NCBI RefSeq assembly: GCF_002848005.1
Contig: NZ_PKHX01000009.1
Span: forward strand, 1-64,000
Reading direction: 5' to 3'
Length of the DNA stretch: 64,000 bases
From: Varibaculum cambriense
GTDB lineage: Bacteria; Actinomycetota; Actinomycetes; Actinomycetales; Actinomycetaceae
The notes under the pieces are model-generated. The model was not told where the DNA came from. It did not search any database and saw nothing but the letters and a program-made list of their open reading frames with translations. Below, piece after piece: positions 1 to 9,589 of the stretch. Position 1 is the first letter of the stretch; each line of letters begins with the position of its first letter. The translations under genes and the position numbers were made by a program.

Positions 1-187
1 ACACCCGCATACTCATACAACACCGTTGAAACATCCTTTCAAACTCGGTGTTGCAACCACCACTAGAACCTAAGCTAGTCGTTTCGATTTCGGTAATAAG
101 TAAGCCGCCATTCCTCAATTGCACGTAATCCGTAGCGGATCCTTCGTCAAAGTAAACGATCTTCACTATGCCGCTAGCTGTATCCAT
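1..187 (-). CDS. DUF6414-like protein, N-terminal part (runs off left edge)
   Basis: This open frame reads leftward from an ATG at 187 and is still open at base 1, giving 62 residues. A purine-rich ribosome site (AAGGAAGG) lies about 8 nt before the ATG. The segment IVYFDEGSATDYVQLRNGG resembles from memory the start of DUF6414 proteins, found mostly in accessory DNA and of unknown function. No further assignment is possible because the rest lies outside the window. Its position next to decayed DNA at the guaA 3' end fits an integrated element. Confidence 0.5.
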   Translation of the reverse strand, partial: MDTASGIVKIVYFDEGSATDYVQLRNGGLLITEIETTSLGSSGGCNTEFERMFQRCCMSMRV

Positions 188-1823
188 ACTAATTTTCCTT
201 CCTTGCCCTTTACCTGAATTTTACCGCATGGGGTAAGCCGGTCAGAGGCAATATAATAGCTGCTGAACCACGAATACAACGTGGATCTTATTTGCTGATG
301 AGCAATGTCTTAAAGTGGCTTATCCTGGCCTACCTTCCCGCACTGCATTACCGGCACACAGTAAGATCATCACATTTCCCGATCTCCCACACGAAAAGGC
401 CTCCTTGAAAATAAAGATCACTTGTGTTGAGTAGATGCTAGACGAGAGATAACACATAGCTAACGAGATGTATCAAATAGGTGCGCCTCCATGCTAGGGG
501 TTATAACGCCGTGAATAGCCAATTGTCACACAATGGTTGCGTAAATCGCGACAACACCGAGAGAGATTTTAGGATGTACTACCCCGTAACCTTGGGGACA
601 ACTAGCAGCTAGACACCATGCTCGTCGTCACTCAAGTTGCCGAGTAGTTACTTATTTCTCAATCACCGATTCGAAAGCTTATCCAAAGAGTACAGATTCC
701 AGCAGTTAGGCTCAAGTGGCTTATGTGTGTCAGGAGGAATGACCTCAACCATAAGCTTCACGCCATTGAAAACAGCTTCTAATCAGGTTAAATCATGGAA
801 GCGCAACTGCCTGGACGGGGTCTTGTAGCAAGCGACTGAAAGAGCGATTCGGCAATGGTAACAGCTAAGAAAACCAAAGTATACGTTCCTCAAAAAACTG
901 CTACTTCAATCTAAAACCGTGCCGACCCTTCTCACTATCGGCGAGAACATGGTCAGGGAGCTCGCTGACGAGGGGAGGCTCACCGAGTCCGCTGTATGAA
1001 ACTACGAGCAGGAGATCAAGATACCTTGCGACCAGAAGATAGAGCGCACCGCATAGACCATCTACGCCTAGGTGATTCCACACACGACATACGCCTGAAC
1101 GAAGCAAGAGGCATTTGCGAGATTCTGTTCCACTGTAAAAAGAGACTCAGCCTAATAGACGTGGTCATTACCCGCGAGGGCGTGGTCGTGGCGCCCTCCT
1201 AAAAGCCTGGTTAAAATAAAGCCGTACAGGTTCTCAAAGCATGGAAACGAATGAGAGATTGCCTTGCTTCGGGTGAGATAGAGCTATATGACACCGACTC
1301 CTGGAAGGATCGCTTCTAGAACTAAAATATTTGATATAGCACTATGACGCGTGATGCGGCTCCCCTTGTCCTTTTCGAAAAACCATCACTCTCGCATCAC
1401 GATTGCCGGTTTCCCGATCAGCAAGGCGCCGAAATCGTGTGCTTAACGGAGCAGAAACAGCACCAAATAAGTCTTCGGAGGGGGTCCAAAAATGCCCCCG
1501 ACGATAATCGGGAAAAGAACTAAAACTGACTGCATGCTCGCATCAGAAAGGCACTTGCAGAAGAAGCCCGATGAGAACGATCTTCTCGTCATGATATCTT
1601 TGATATCTAGTCTCTCCTACCGCCAATAAGTCACAACGCGTCACTCAAAAGTAAGCGTCTGATGAATATTTGCGCAAGATAAAATCAAGAACAGCCCCTG
1701 AAAACCACCGGTTCCGGGGATTTCTAGTGTTTATCACTCCCTAAATTTACCTGTTGATCTGCCCAAGATAGGGCATTGCTTGCTATTTCAACGCGTCTCG
1801 ATGTTTAGAAGAGAGCCGAAATA
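188..1823. other. Gene-poor accessory stretch between the DUF6414-like gene and guaA
   Basis: About 1.6 kb with no intact gene longer than 70 codons. Frames are broken repeatedly, and base composition is more AT-rich and mixed than in guaA. The only coherent coding remnants are at about 855-1319 (listed separately). An imperfect hairpin (CCCCTGAAAACC/GGTTCCGGGG) at about 1695-1720 could be a terminator. The stretch abuts the 3' end of guaA, a gene end known in many bacteria as an integration site for genomic islands. I see no second copy of the guaA tail inside the window. Confidence 0.45.
855..1319 (+). pseudogene. Decayed coding remnant, family not recognised
   Basis: From the ATG at 855 the reading starts MVTAKKTKVYVPQKTATSI and then meets a stop. 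Plausible protein continues in another frame (TVPTLLTIGENMVRELADEG), again interrupted, then in others (DVVITREGVVVAPS; VLKAWKRMRDCLASGEIELY). Protein-like segments spread over frames with stops between them suggest an old gene broken by frameshifts. The family cannot be named, and chance open frames remain possible. Confidence 0.3.
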
Positions 1824-3416
1824 CTATTCCCACTCGATCGTACCCGGGGGCTTGGAGGTGCAATCTAGCACCACCCGGTTAATCTCGGGAACATCCCCGG
1901 TGATGCGGTTAGAAATCCGCTCCAGCACTTCATAGGGTAACCGGAACCAATCGGCCGTCATCGCGTCCTCGGTTACTACCGGGCGGATCACGATCGGATG
2001 CCCATAGGTGCGGGCATCTCCTTGCACCCCGACGCTACGCACATCTGCCAGCAGTACCACCGGGCATTGCCAAATCTGGCGATCCAATCCGGCAGCGGTC
2101 AGTTCCTCACGAACAATCCGATCAGCAGCCCGCAAAATAGCTAGGTTCTCTTTGGTGAGCTCCCCTAGGATCCGCACCCCCAAACCGGGACCGGGGAAAG
2201 GCTGGCGCCATACCAAATTTTCTGGCAAGCCTAGCTCTATCCCTAGCGCGCGCACCTCATCCTTAAAGAGAGTACGCAAAGGTTCGATCAGTTCGAACGA
2301 GAGATCCTCCGGCAATCCCCCCACATTGTGGTGAGACTTGATATTGGCGGATCCTTCTCCCCCGCCCGATTCCACAACGTCCGGATATAGGGTTCCTTGC
2401 ACCAGAAACTTTATTTCTTCTCCGGCTTCGCCGGCTTCTTTCACGAGGGCGCGCTGAGCATCCTCGAAGGCGCGAATAAACTCCCGACCAATAATCTTGC
2501 GTTTTTGTTCCGGTTCTTTCACTCCGGCGAGGGCGTTTAGGAAACGTTCGGATTCATCTACCGTGACGATCTTTACGCCACTGGAAGCCGCGTAGTCACG
2601 CTCGACTTGTTCTCGTTCTCCTTCCCGCAGTAAACCGTGGTCTACGAAAATGCAGGTAAGTTGCTCACCCACGGCGCGGTGTACCAGGGCGGCTGCAACT
2701 GAGGAATCAACTCCTCCAGACAGCCCGCAAATAACCCGCGCATTCCCGACTTTTTCCCGGATTTGCCGGATTTCGTGCTCTTTAATGGATTGCGGATCCC
2801 AGTTAGGCTCCAGCCCGGCTGCATTAAACAGGAAATTCTTAATTAGCTGGCTGCCGTATTCACTGTGGCGCACCTCAGGATGCCATTGCACCCCCCAAAT
2901 GGGACGCCCCTCAATTTCAAAAGCCGCTATTTGGGCACCAGGCGAACTGGCCACTACTTTTGCCCCTGCCGGCAGTCTTTTAGCTTCATCATTGTGTGAC
3001 ATCCAGACCACTTGTTCGCCAGGTGTATCCGCGAATAGGGGGCAGTCGGCAGCAACTGTAGCTTCAGCTTTGCCGTATTCATGGCGTCCGGCGCTGGCAA
3101 CTTCACCCCCCAACATTTGGGTTAGCATCTGGAAGCCATAGCAAATTCCCAAAATCGGAACTCCGCTGGTTAAAAGTTGCGGATCAATGTGGGGAGAGCC
3201 ATCTTCATAAACCGAATGTGGCCCTCCGGAAACGATTAAAGCCAGCGGTTTGCGCGCCAGAATCTGCTCCGCAGACAGCTTAGGAGAGATAATTTCGGAA
3301 TATACGTGGGCTTCCCGAACCCGCCGCGCAATCAACTGTGCGGTTTGCGCACCCATATCGAATACGAGGACGGGACGAACCCAATCAGGACTTGATTCAT
3401 TCACGTATTCCAGCAT
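1824..3416 (-). CDS. guaA: GMP synthase (glutamine-hydrolysing)
   Basis: Converts XMP to GMP with ATP and glutamine, the last step of guanine nucleotide synthesis, in the cytosol. The 530 residues match the usual length. The N-terminal class I amidotransferase domain has the nucleophile in GICYGFQM (Cys92) and the His-Glu pair in WGVQWHPE. The ATP pyrophosphatase domain carries the PP-loop SGGVDSS near residue 235. The C-terminal dimerisation domain ends in the conserved [11 protein letters not shown]. No strong ribosome site precedes the ATG, and a VRP start at codon 13 is possible. It stands alone, and accessory DNA begins at its 3' end. Confidence 0.97.
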   Translation of the reverse strand: MLEYVNESSPDWVRPVLVFDMGAQTAQLIARRVREAHVYSEIISPKLSAEQILARKPLALIVSGGPHSVYEDGSPHIDPQLLTSGVPILGICYGFQMLTQMLGGEVASAGRHEYGKAEATVAADCPLFADTPGEQVVWMSHNDEAKRLPAGAKVVASSPGAQIAAFEIEGRPIWGVQWHPEVRHSEYGSQLIKNFLFNAAGLEPNWDPQSIKEHEIRQIREKVGNARVICGLSGGVDSSVAAALVHRAVGEQLTCIFVDHGLLREGEREQVERDYAASSGVKIVTVDESERFLNALAGVKEPEQKRKIIGREFIRAFEDAQRALVKEAGEAGEEIKFLVQGTLYPDVVESGGGEGSANIKSHHNVGGLPEDLSFELIEPLRTLFKDEVRALGIELGLPENLVWRQPFPGPGLGVRILGELTKENLAILRAADRIVREELTAAGLDRQIWQCPVVLLADVRSVGVQGDARTYGHPIVIRPVVTEDAMTADWFRLPYEVLERISNRITGDVPEINRVVLDCTSKPPGTIEWE

Positions 3417-3566
3417 AGCGGGAATTTATTACCCTAGTCGCCTCAGCAGAAAATAATCTTTCGCAGCAATCACTGGAAACTTTTATTTTACTTTTATTTG
3501 AGGATTAGGTTACCTGATACTCTAGGGTAGACAGATTTCAACGGGATCGGAAGGAAACAAACGGCA

Positions 3567-5081
3567 ATGGCAAGCTCCTATTACTTGGCGCCTTTGCAGG
3601 CAACTATCAATACTGAAACTATTTCCACTTCCTTAGCACAATTACTGGGAAACTTACCTCTTAAACAGGTATTTCAAAGCGGATTACCCCAACCGCAAGA
3701 TTGGGTTTTGAAATCAGAAGTAGCTGCCCAGAAACTAATCGATACTTTCTCTGCTACCGCCCCCGCTCTCTATGACGGATCTTTTACCGAGACTTTCACC
3801 GGGATAGACATTGCCTCCGTGCATGCTCGCGCTGCTTCTCACTTACTCGCGCCCATGATTTTGCTAATCGATGCTTCCGGCATGGATGAGGAAGCAGCGG
3901 TTAATACTGGCCATATTATGGCGTTTAATGCCTCCCAAGCAGGGGGAACTCCCGTAGCCACTATCTTAGTCAACGCTAGCTTTACCCCCTCAGTTTCCCT
4001 CGAACATGCGCCGGTAGTTGCGGTCAGCGGTAGTGAGGTAAGCCCGGAAGACCTAGCCAAGTTAGCACCTGCTTTAGAAAAAGCCCCGCGTCCTGCGATC
4101 CCTCCCCTTGCCTATCAGGGGCTACTGACCGAGCGCGCGAAAGCTGCCCCCCGCACTATCGTGTTACCTGAATCTGAAGATGACCGCGTCCTGCAAGCTG
4201 CCGCCCAAATCCTAAAGCTTTCGGCCGCGAATATTATCCTCCTAGGTGAAGAAGACGCGATCGCCTCCCGAGCTCAGGAACTAAATCTAGATTTAGCCGG
4301 CGCCCAAGTAGTATCGCTGCGCGATGAAGAACGACTAAACAAGTATGCGTCCCGGCTTGCTGAGCTGCGAGCCCATAAAGGCGTAACCCCGGAAAAAGCC
4401 CGGCAACTATTACAGGATTCCGCCTATTTTGGCACTATGATGATTGAAAGTGGTGACGCGGATGGAATGGTGTCAGGAGCTTGTCACACCACTGCTAATA
4501 CCATTCGTCCCGCCCTGCAGATCATAAAAACCAAGCCGGAGGTGTCGACCGTATCCGGGGCTTTCCTAATGCTGTTTTCTGATCACGCTGCTCTCTACGC
4601 GGATTGTGCAGTTTCGATTGATCCTAACCCGAGCCAGCTAGCCGATATCGCTGCCGCTAGCGCCAGCACTGCCTCCCAATTCGGCATCGACCCCAAGGTC
4701 GCGCTCATCTCCTATTCCACCGGGGATTCCGGCAGCGGGGAAACCGTGGAAAAAGTGTTACAGGCAACCCAGATAGTCAAAGAGAATCATCCTGAAATAG
4801 CAGTCGATGGTCCCTTGCAATTCGATGCCGCTATCGATAAAACCGTGGCTGCTAAGAAATGCCCGGGTTCACCGGTAGCGGGACAGGCTAACGTATTTGT
4901 ATTTAACCACCTCGATGTTGGAAACTGCGTATATAAAGCGGTGCAACGCACCGCTGGAGCCGTAGCAGTGGGGCCGATACTGCAGGGATTAAATAAGCCC
5001 GTTAACGACCTCTCTCGCGGAGCCCTGATAGAAGATATAGTTAACACCATTATTATTACTGCAGTTCAGGCGCAGGCATAA
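3567..5081 (+). CDS. pta: Phosphate acetyltransferase
   Basis: Interconverts acetyl-CoA and acetyl phosphate in the pathway that makes acetate and ATP. The 504 residues comprise a divergent N-terminal part (about 1-185) and a C-terminal PTA_PTB catalytic domain (about 190-500), recognisable from TIVLPESEDDRVLQAA, the block around DADGMVSGACHTTANTIRPA and the glycine-rich STGDSGSGE. It is shorter than pta proteins with a full BioD-like plus DRTGG region. A GGAAGGAAA ribosome site lies upstream of the ATG. ackA follows after 21 nt with its own AAAGGAGG site, so the two form an operon. Confidence 0.95.
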   Translation: MASSYYLAPLQATINTETISTSLAQLLGNLPLKQVFQSGLPQPQDWVLKSEVAAQKLIDTFSATAPALYDGSFTETFTGIDIASVHARAASHLLAPMILLIDASGMDEEAAVNTGHIMAFNASQAGGTPVATILVNASFTPSVSLEHAPVVAVSGSEVSPEDLAKLAPALEKAPRPAIPPLAYQGLLTERAKAAPRTIVLPESEDDRVLQAAAQILKLSAANIILLGEEDAIASRAQELNLDLAGAQVVSLRDEERLNKYASRLAELRAHKGVTPEKARQLLQDSAYFGTMMIESGDADGMVSGACHTTANTIRPALQIIKTKPEVSTVSGAFLMLFSDHAALYADCAVSIDPNPSQLADIAAASASTASQFGIDPKVALISYSTGDSGSGETVEKVLQATQIVKENHPEIAVDGPLQFDAAIDKTVAAKKCPGSPVAGQANVFVFNHLDVGNCVYKAVQRTAGAVAVGPILQGLNKPVNDLSRGALIEDIVNTIIITAVQAQA

Positions 5082-5102
5082 GGCCCCAAAGGAGGAAAAG
5101 GC

Positions 5103-6293
5103 GTGGAAAACGATACTATTCTGGTAATCAATTCCGGATCTTCATCCATTAAATATAAGCTGATGAATCCGGAAACTGGTGAAGAGATCGCGCGAGGAAT
5201 CGTTGAGCAAATCGGTGAAGATCGCAGCCGGATTAAGCACGTCTATCAAGATGTGGAAGAGAAGATGGTTCGCTCCGTACGCGACCACCTCGAGGGGATG
5301 GCGATAGTCGAAGAACTATTCGAAAAGATCGGTCCCCCGCTACAAGAATCTCACGTGGTGGGGGTAGGACACCGCATTGTGCAAGGTGGCCCCTATTTTT
5401 CTGGACCGGCTATAATCGACAAAGACGTTTACGGTTTGATCGAAGAGCTGTGCCCCCTCGGCCCGCTGCATAACCCGGCTCATTTAAAGGGGATCGACGC
5501 CGCGAAGCGAATTTTGCCGAAGGTTCCGCACGTAGCCGTATTTGACACGGCATTCTTTAACCACCTGCCGGAAAAAGCCTATACCTACGCGCTAAAACGA
5601 TCAGTTGCTGAAAAGTTCAGGATTCGCCGATATGGTGCCCATGGCACTTCCCACCAGTACGTTTCCCAGCGAGTACGTTCTATCCTGGGAACCGACGATT
5701 TGAGACAGATCGTGTTGCACCTCGGCAATGGTGCCTCCGCTTCAGCGATTGTGCGCCACCACCCCATCGATACTTCTATGGGACTAACTCCCCTGGAAGG
5801 GTTAGTGATGGGAGGACGCACCGGCGATATTGATCCGGCAGCGGTATTTCACCTCTACCGTGAGGCCGAAATGAGCATCGACGAGATCGATGAGCTTTTC
5901 AACCGCCGGTCAGGGATGAAGGGGCTGACTGGCCATAACGATATGCGGGAGATTTGGAAGTTAATCGAAGCAGGAGATGAACAGGCCGAGATGGCTATGG
6001 AAATCTACCTACATCGACTCTTGAAATATGTGGGAGCCTACTGGGCGCTTCTTGGTGGGCTAGACGCGCTTACTTTCACGGCTGGTGTGGGGGAAAACGA
6101 TCCGGGAGTTCGCTGGGAACTGTGTAGAAGTCTCGCCTTTATGGGGGTCAAAATTGATCAGGAGCTCAATGAGGAACATTTTACCCGCGAAGCAATTATT
6201 TCCACCCCGGACTCTGCTGTAAAAGTACTGGTAGTTCCCACTAATGAGGAACTTGCTATCGCCCAGCAGGTCTACTCTTTAGTGAAATTATAA
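5103..6293 (+). CDS. ackA: Acetate kinase
   Basis: Transfers phosphate from acetyl phosphate to ADP, giving acetate and ATP. The 396 residues match the family. Visible ASKHA motifs are NSGSSSIKYKLM at the N-terminus, HRIVQGG, FDTAFF, the HGTSHQYVS block with the catalytic-region histidine, and HLGNGASASA. The GTG start sits just after a strong AAAGGAGG sequence. It is the second gene of the pta-ackA operon, and its transcription probably ends at the 28-bp perfect inverted repeat 20 nt after the stop. The pair suggests acetate is a fermentation or overflow product. Confidence 0.97.
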   Translation: MENDTILVINSGSSSIKYKLMNPETGEEIARGIVEQIGEDRSRIKHVYQDVEEKMVRSVRDHLEGMAIVEELFEKIGPPLQESHVVGVGHRIVQGGPYFSGPAIIDKDVYGLIEELCPLGPLHNPAHLKGIDAAKRILPKVPHVAVFDTAFFNHLPEKAYTYALKRSVAEKFRIRRYGAHGTSHQYVSQRVRSILGTDDLRQIVLHLGNGASASAIVRHHPIDTSMGLTPLEGLVMGGRTGDIDPAAVFHLYREAEMSIDEIDELFNRRSGMKGLTGHNDMREIWKLIEAGDEQAEMAMEIYLHRLLKYVGAYWALLGGLDALTFTAGVGENDPGVRWELCRSLAFMGVKIDQELNEEHFTREAIISTPDSAVKVLVVPTNEELAIAQQVYSLVKL

Positions 6294-6313
6294 ATATTCG
6301 GTTCCAATCTGAA

Positions 6314-6370
6314 GCTGATAAGGGGGCGGGGATAGGACGCTAAGCGTCCTATCCCCGCCCCCTTATCAGC
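6314..6370. terminator. Bidirectional terminator, 28-bp perfect inverted repeat
   Basis: Arms 6314-6341 and 6343-6370 are perfect reverse complements around a single central A, starting GCTGATAAGGGGGCGGGG. It lies between the convergent ackA and rpiB genes. There is no long T-run on either side, so termination would depend on the very GC-rich stem. It is the simplest explanation, though a repeat of other function is possible. Confidence 0.7.
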
Positions 6371-6430
6371 AATCAAAGTTTTTATCGCCGACTACCTGGC
6401 GGAGCAATAGCTAGCTACTTGGTGGCAGTA

Positions 6431-6880
6431 CTAGTTGTCTTGCTCGTATTTGGACATTAAATCGATACGTCGCTGGTGCCGCTGCTCCCCCGTAAAAGGC
6501 TCGGCAATAAACGCATCAATTATCTCCAATGCCTCCGGAACCTCATGCATCCGCGCACCTACTGCCACTATTTGGGCATTATTGTGCATCCGCGCCAGTT
6601 TGGCGGTCTCCAGGCTCCAAGCCAAGGCAGCCCGAATCCCTTTGACACAGTTAGCGGCCATCTGTTCACCGTTACCAGATCCGCCTAGAACTACCCCTAA
6701 AGATCCTTCATCTGCAAGGACAGCCTCAGCGCAAGGAATGCAGGTGTCGGGGTAGTCGTCCTCGGCATCGTATTCCTTAGATCCGTGGTCGATTACTTCG
6801 AAGCCTTTTTCCTGAAGATGACTGACTAATGCTTCTTTTAAATCAAATGCGGCGTGATCGCATGCAACATGTATTCTCAT
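6431..6880 (-). CDS. rpiB: Ribose-5-phosphate isomerase B
   Basis: Interconverts ribose 5-phosphate and ribulose 5-phosphate in the pentose phosphate pathway. The 149 residues match the LacAB_rpiB family. The N-terminus RIHVACDHAAFDLKEAL carries the conserved Asp-His pair, and the active-site loop reads GGSGNGEQMAAN. As in other actinobacterial RpiB proteins, this loop has Ser where the enterobacterial enzyme has the catalytic Cys. The HNNAQIVAVGARM block follows. It is the last gene of a minus-strand run, 27 nt after the phosphodiesterase gene. Confidence 0.95.
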   Translation of the reverse strand: MRIHVACDHAAFDLKEALVSHLQEKGFEVIDHGSKEYDAEDDYPDTCIPCAEAVLADEGSLGVVLGGSGNGEQMAANCVKGIRAALAWSLETAKLARMHNNAQIVAVGARMHEVPEALEIIDAFIAEPFTGEQRHQRRIDLMSKYEQDN

Positions 6881-6907
6881 GTTGTAACCCTATCAGGATC
6901 AATCTGC

Positions 6908-7633
6908 TTAGCGGGCAGAAATCGTAGTTTTAGCCAGAGCAGGATAGTCGGTCATGATGGCATCCACGCCCAGGTCAGTTAGCTGCCGCATCTCGGTTTC
7001 CTCATTAATCGTCCAAGGCTCAACTCTAATTCCTTGGCTATGACACCAGGAGACAAAAATGCGGTCAACAATAGTGATTCCTCTCCATTTGAGGGGAACT
7101 TGCGCGAAAGCGGCGGCGGAGTCAAATTGCCGCTTACTGGCGCTGCGGGCAGCGAGAAGCGCCTTTGCAACTTCAATTGGGGACAAACAGGTTAGCGCCC
7201 CCGGGTGGCGTTTTCGTAACTCGCTAAGAGTTTGGGAAGAGAACGAAGAAAACACTACTCGCTCCCAGGCATCTGCAGCGTTAACTACCTGCAAAGCCCC
7301 CTCCAGGGCGCGGGGCTCTTTGATATCAACGTTATAGGCTAAGGTCGGAAAATCTTCGAGGGCGGCTTTTAGGGAAATCGGGTGTTCCCCCGCTGTCCCG
7401 CGGAGCGCAAAGAATTCTGGGGAATCAAGCTCTCCGACTGTACGGGAATCACCCCAAGGGGTTGTTAACTGGGCATCGTGCTGCAACACCACAGTGCCAT
7501 CTTTAAGAGCCCGGACATCGGTTTCATAGCGACTTACCTTTTGGGAAAGTGCGTAGCGGATAGATTCGCGAGTGTTCTCCAGAGTTTCTCCGCCTCCACC
7601 TCGATGGGCAATAATTTGCGGAGCTATTCGCAT
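6908..7633 (-). CDS. Glycerophosphodiester phosphodiesterase family protein
   Basis: Predicted to hydrolyse glycerophosphodiesters from lipid turnover to glycerol 3-phosphate and an alcohol. The 241 residues form a GDPD TIM barrel. The N-terminal IAHRGGGGETLENT holds the conserved His-Arg and Glu-Asn metal and substrate residues, ETDVRALKDGTVVLQHD supplies the second metal and catalytic block, and VEPWTINEETEM lies near the C-terminus. There is no signal peptide, so a cytosolic enzyme is likely. Its start overlaps the end of the M23 peptidase gene by 10 nt, indicating co-translation. Confidence 0.88.
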   Translation of the reverse strand: MRIAPQIIAHRGGGGETLENTRESIRYALSQKVSRYETDVRALKDGTVVLQHDAQLTTPWGDSRTVGELDSPEFFALRGTAGEHPISLKAALEDFPTLAYNVDIKEPRALEGALQVVNAADAWERVVFSSFSSQTLSELRKRHPGALTCLSPIEVAKALLAARSASKRQFDSAAAFAQVPLKWRGITIVDRIFVSWCHSQGIRVEPWTINEETEMRQLTDLGVDAIMTDYPALAKTTISAR

Positions 7634-8445
7634 TTTTGCCCCAGGTAGCGGAAATGGTGGGATTCGAGCCAGGGAACGGGATCAATATAATTGTTTTCAT
7701 TGCCGGGCATGATCTCAAAGTGCAGATGATTGCCGGTAGAGTTCCCCGTAGAGCCCACTGCCCCCAACTGATCTCCCGCCTTAACCTTTTGTCCCACTGT
7801 TACCGCAAAAGATCCCGGAAGCATATGTTTGTACTGGGAGAAAATAATTTCCCCGTCGATAATATGTTTAACCCGCACCGTATTGCCTCCCCCACCCATA
7901 GGACCGACAAAATCTACTACCCCATCGGTTAGGGAATGGATCGGGGTACCCGAGGGAGCGGCAAAATCCGTTCCCGTATGTAGTTTCAATATGCCCGATA
8001 TGGGGTGGATGCGATTGCCAAAGGGCGAAGATTGGTGAAAGACTCCCCGCTGCAAGGGGAAAAGAATCGCGCCTTCGTTAGACATAGTTTGAGCAGCCCG
8101 GTTGCCCGATCCCACATTTGAAAACTGACATTGGGGATCCGCACTTAAGATCCGAGCCCGAGTACCGGCAGCCGGTACGGGAACCAATCCTTCTTCTGAA
8201 TCTACCGCCTGGAGAGAGTGGGCACTTCCCGCCCAGCTTTCTCCGTCAGTCTGTAGCGATAGCACGTGGGCGATCATCGAGCCGGGCTTATTAGCCTGCA
8301 CAAATCCCGTCAGCGGCGCAATAATAGTAACTGCTGCTAAAGCCAGAATCACCAGCGCCCGCGGAACCGCAGCATAGCGTTGAAAGCGTCGCCTCCGCTT
8401 CCGCTCGGCGCGCCGAGAGCGCCCCCGGGTAACCGACTCCGCCAT
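7624..8445 (-). CDS. M23-family metallopeptidase, membrane-anchored
   Basis: A peptidoglycan-hydrolase-type (LytM/M23) protein of 273 residues. A basic start (RGRSRRAERKRRRRFQRY) is followed by one hydrophobic segment (about 29-50), fitting an N-terminal anchor with the domain outside. The C-terminal M23 domain shows HTGTDFAAPSGTPIHSL with the zinc-binding His and Asp, and HLHFEI with the catalytic and ligand histidines, so it is probably active. It is first in a run with the phosphodiesterase and rpiB. Substrate specificity cannot be read from the sequence. Confidence 0.88.
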   Translation of the reverse strand: MAESVTRGRSRRAERKRRRRFQRYAAVPRALVILALAAVTIIAPLTGFVQANKPGSMIAHVLSLQTDGESWAGSAHSLQAVDSEEGLVPVPAAGTRARILSADPQCQFSNVGSGNRAAQTMSNEGAILFPLQRGVFHQSSPFGNRIHPISGILKLHTGTDFAAPSGTPIHSLTDGVVDFVGPMGGGGNTVRVKHIIDGEIIFSQYKHMLPGSFAVTVGQKVKAGDQLGAVGSTGNSTGNHLHFEIMPGNENNYIDPVPWLESHHFRYLGQKCE

Positions 8446-8539
8446 TTACTCTTCCTCCAGAAAACAACTAACCCTGAAATAATAACGAATTAATAACGAT
8501 TTATCCAGAGCAGCTCCCCTGAGCGGGGATGACGCGGCG

Positions 8540-9589
8540 CTAGTTCTCGCGCTGCATAGTGTCGCGGACTTCTCCCACTAATTCTTCCAGAATGTCTTCT
8601 AAGAAAATAGCCCCGATAGTTTGCCCATTTTCATTGACTTTCGCCAGATGAACCCCGGTTTTTTGCATAACCCGTAACGCGTCCTCTACTTCTTCATCAG
8701 GGGAAACTTCCGGGAGAACCCGAACTCGCCAAGATTCCAAGGGTGCCTGGCGAGCAGCGCTAGAATCGGCAAAAATAACATCTTTCAGATGCAAATACCC
8801 TTGCAAGTTCCCGGATTCATCACTAATGGGGAAGCGCGAAAACCCAGTTTTTGCCACCTCGGCTTCAAATTCGGCAGCAGTCAGCGGCCAATCCAAAGTA
8901 ACTAGTTGCGAACGCGGAACCATCGCTGCGCACACATCCTCTTTAGAAAACTCCAGAGTTCCCGATAGTAAGCCCAAATCATCCCGTAAAGTGCCCGCGG
9001 CGGTAGATTTAGCGACAATCGCCGCTACTTCTTCAATGGTAAAAGACTGGGAAACTTCCGAACGGGGGGTAATCCCCAGTAGTTTCACTAACCAGTTAGC
9101 ACTCTCATCCAGGGCGTGAACAATAGGACGCACTGCCCGAGCAATCCTTACCAGATGCGGAGAAATCACCAGACACACCCGCACTGAAGCCGCCACCGTA
9201 AGATTCTTAGGGATCATTTCCCCTAAAACAATATGCAAAAATACCACCAGTACCAGCGCAAATACGAAGGCGATGGGGTGAGTTAGTGCGGGAGATACTC
9301 CGAAGTAATCTAGCGGACGCGCGATCAAATGCGCTAGTGCCGGCTCGGCTACCGCCCCCAACCCTGTCGAAGCTAAGGTGATCCCCAACTGGGTTACCGC
9401 TAAAACTAGAGAGACGTGCTCTACCGCCCACAGCGCTGCTGTGGTCCCCCGTTTACCTTGGGCGGCCAAGGGCTCGATTTGAGAGCGCCGGGTCGAGGTG
9501 ACTGCAAACTCTCCGGCTACAAAAAACGCGTTTGCGGCGAGTAACGCTACCGCTACTAGCAGTGCCAACCAATCAGACATTTTGGTCAC
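8540..9589 (-). CDS. CNNM/CBS-domain membrane protein (CorC/HlyC family), short paralogue
   Basis: 349 residues with an N-terminal CNNM membrane domain of three to four hydrophobic segments (about 5-145, including FFVAGEFAVTSTRRSQIEPLA and GEMIPKNLTVA). A pair of CBS domains follows at about 205-340, ending in GAIFLEDILEELVGEVRD. It lacks the C-terminal CorC_HlyC domain that its upstream neighbour has. Such proteins are linked to Mg2+ or other divalent-ion homeostasis. The start overlaps the end of the longer paralogue by 17 nt, and tandem pairs are common in Actinobacteria. Confidence 0.9.
   Translation of the reverse strand: MTKMSDWLALLVAVALLAANAFFVAGEFAVTSTRRSQIEPLAAQGKRGTTAALWAVEHVSLVLAVTQLGITLASTGLGAVAEPALAHLIARPLDYFGVSPALTHPIAFVFALVLVVFLHIVLGEMIPKNLTVAASVRVCLVISPHLVRIARAVRPIVHALDESANWLVKLLGITPRSEVSQSFTIEEVAAIVAKSTAAGTLRDDLGLLSGTLEFSKEDVCAAMVPRSQLVTLDWPLTAAEFEAEVAKTGFSRFPISDESGNLQGYLHLKDVIFADSSAARQAPLESWRVRVLPEVSPDEEVEDALRVMQKTGVHLAKVNENGQTIGAIFLEDILEELVGEVRDTMQREN

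Noticed and set aside
637..1202. Three open frames of 63-68 codons in the left accessory region
   Set aside because: No ribosome sites and no recognisable domains; two overlap on opposite strands. Treated as part of decayed DNA.
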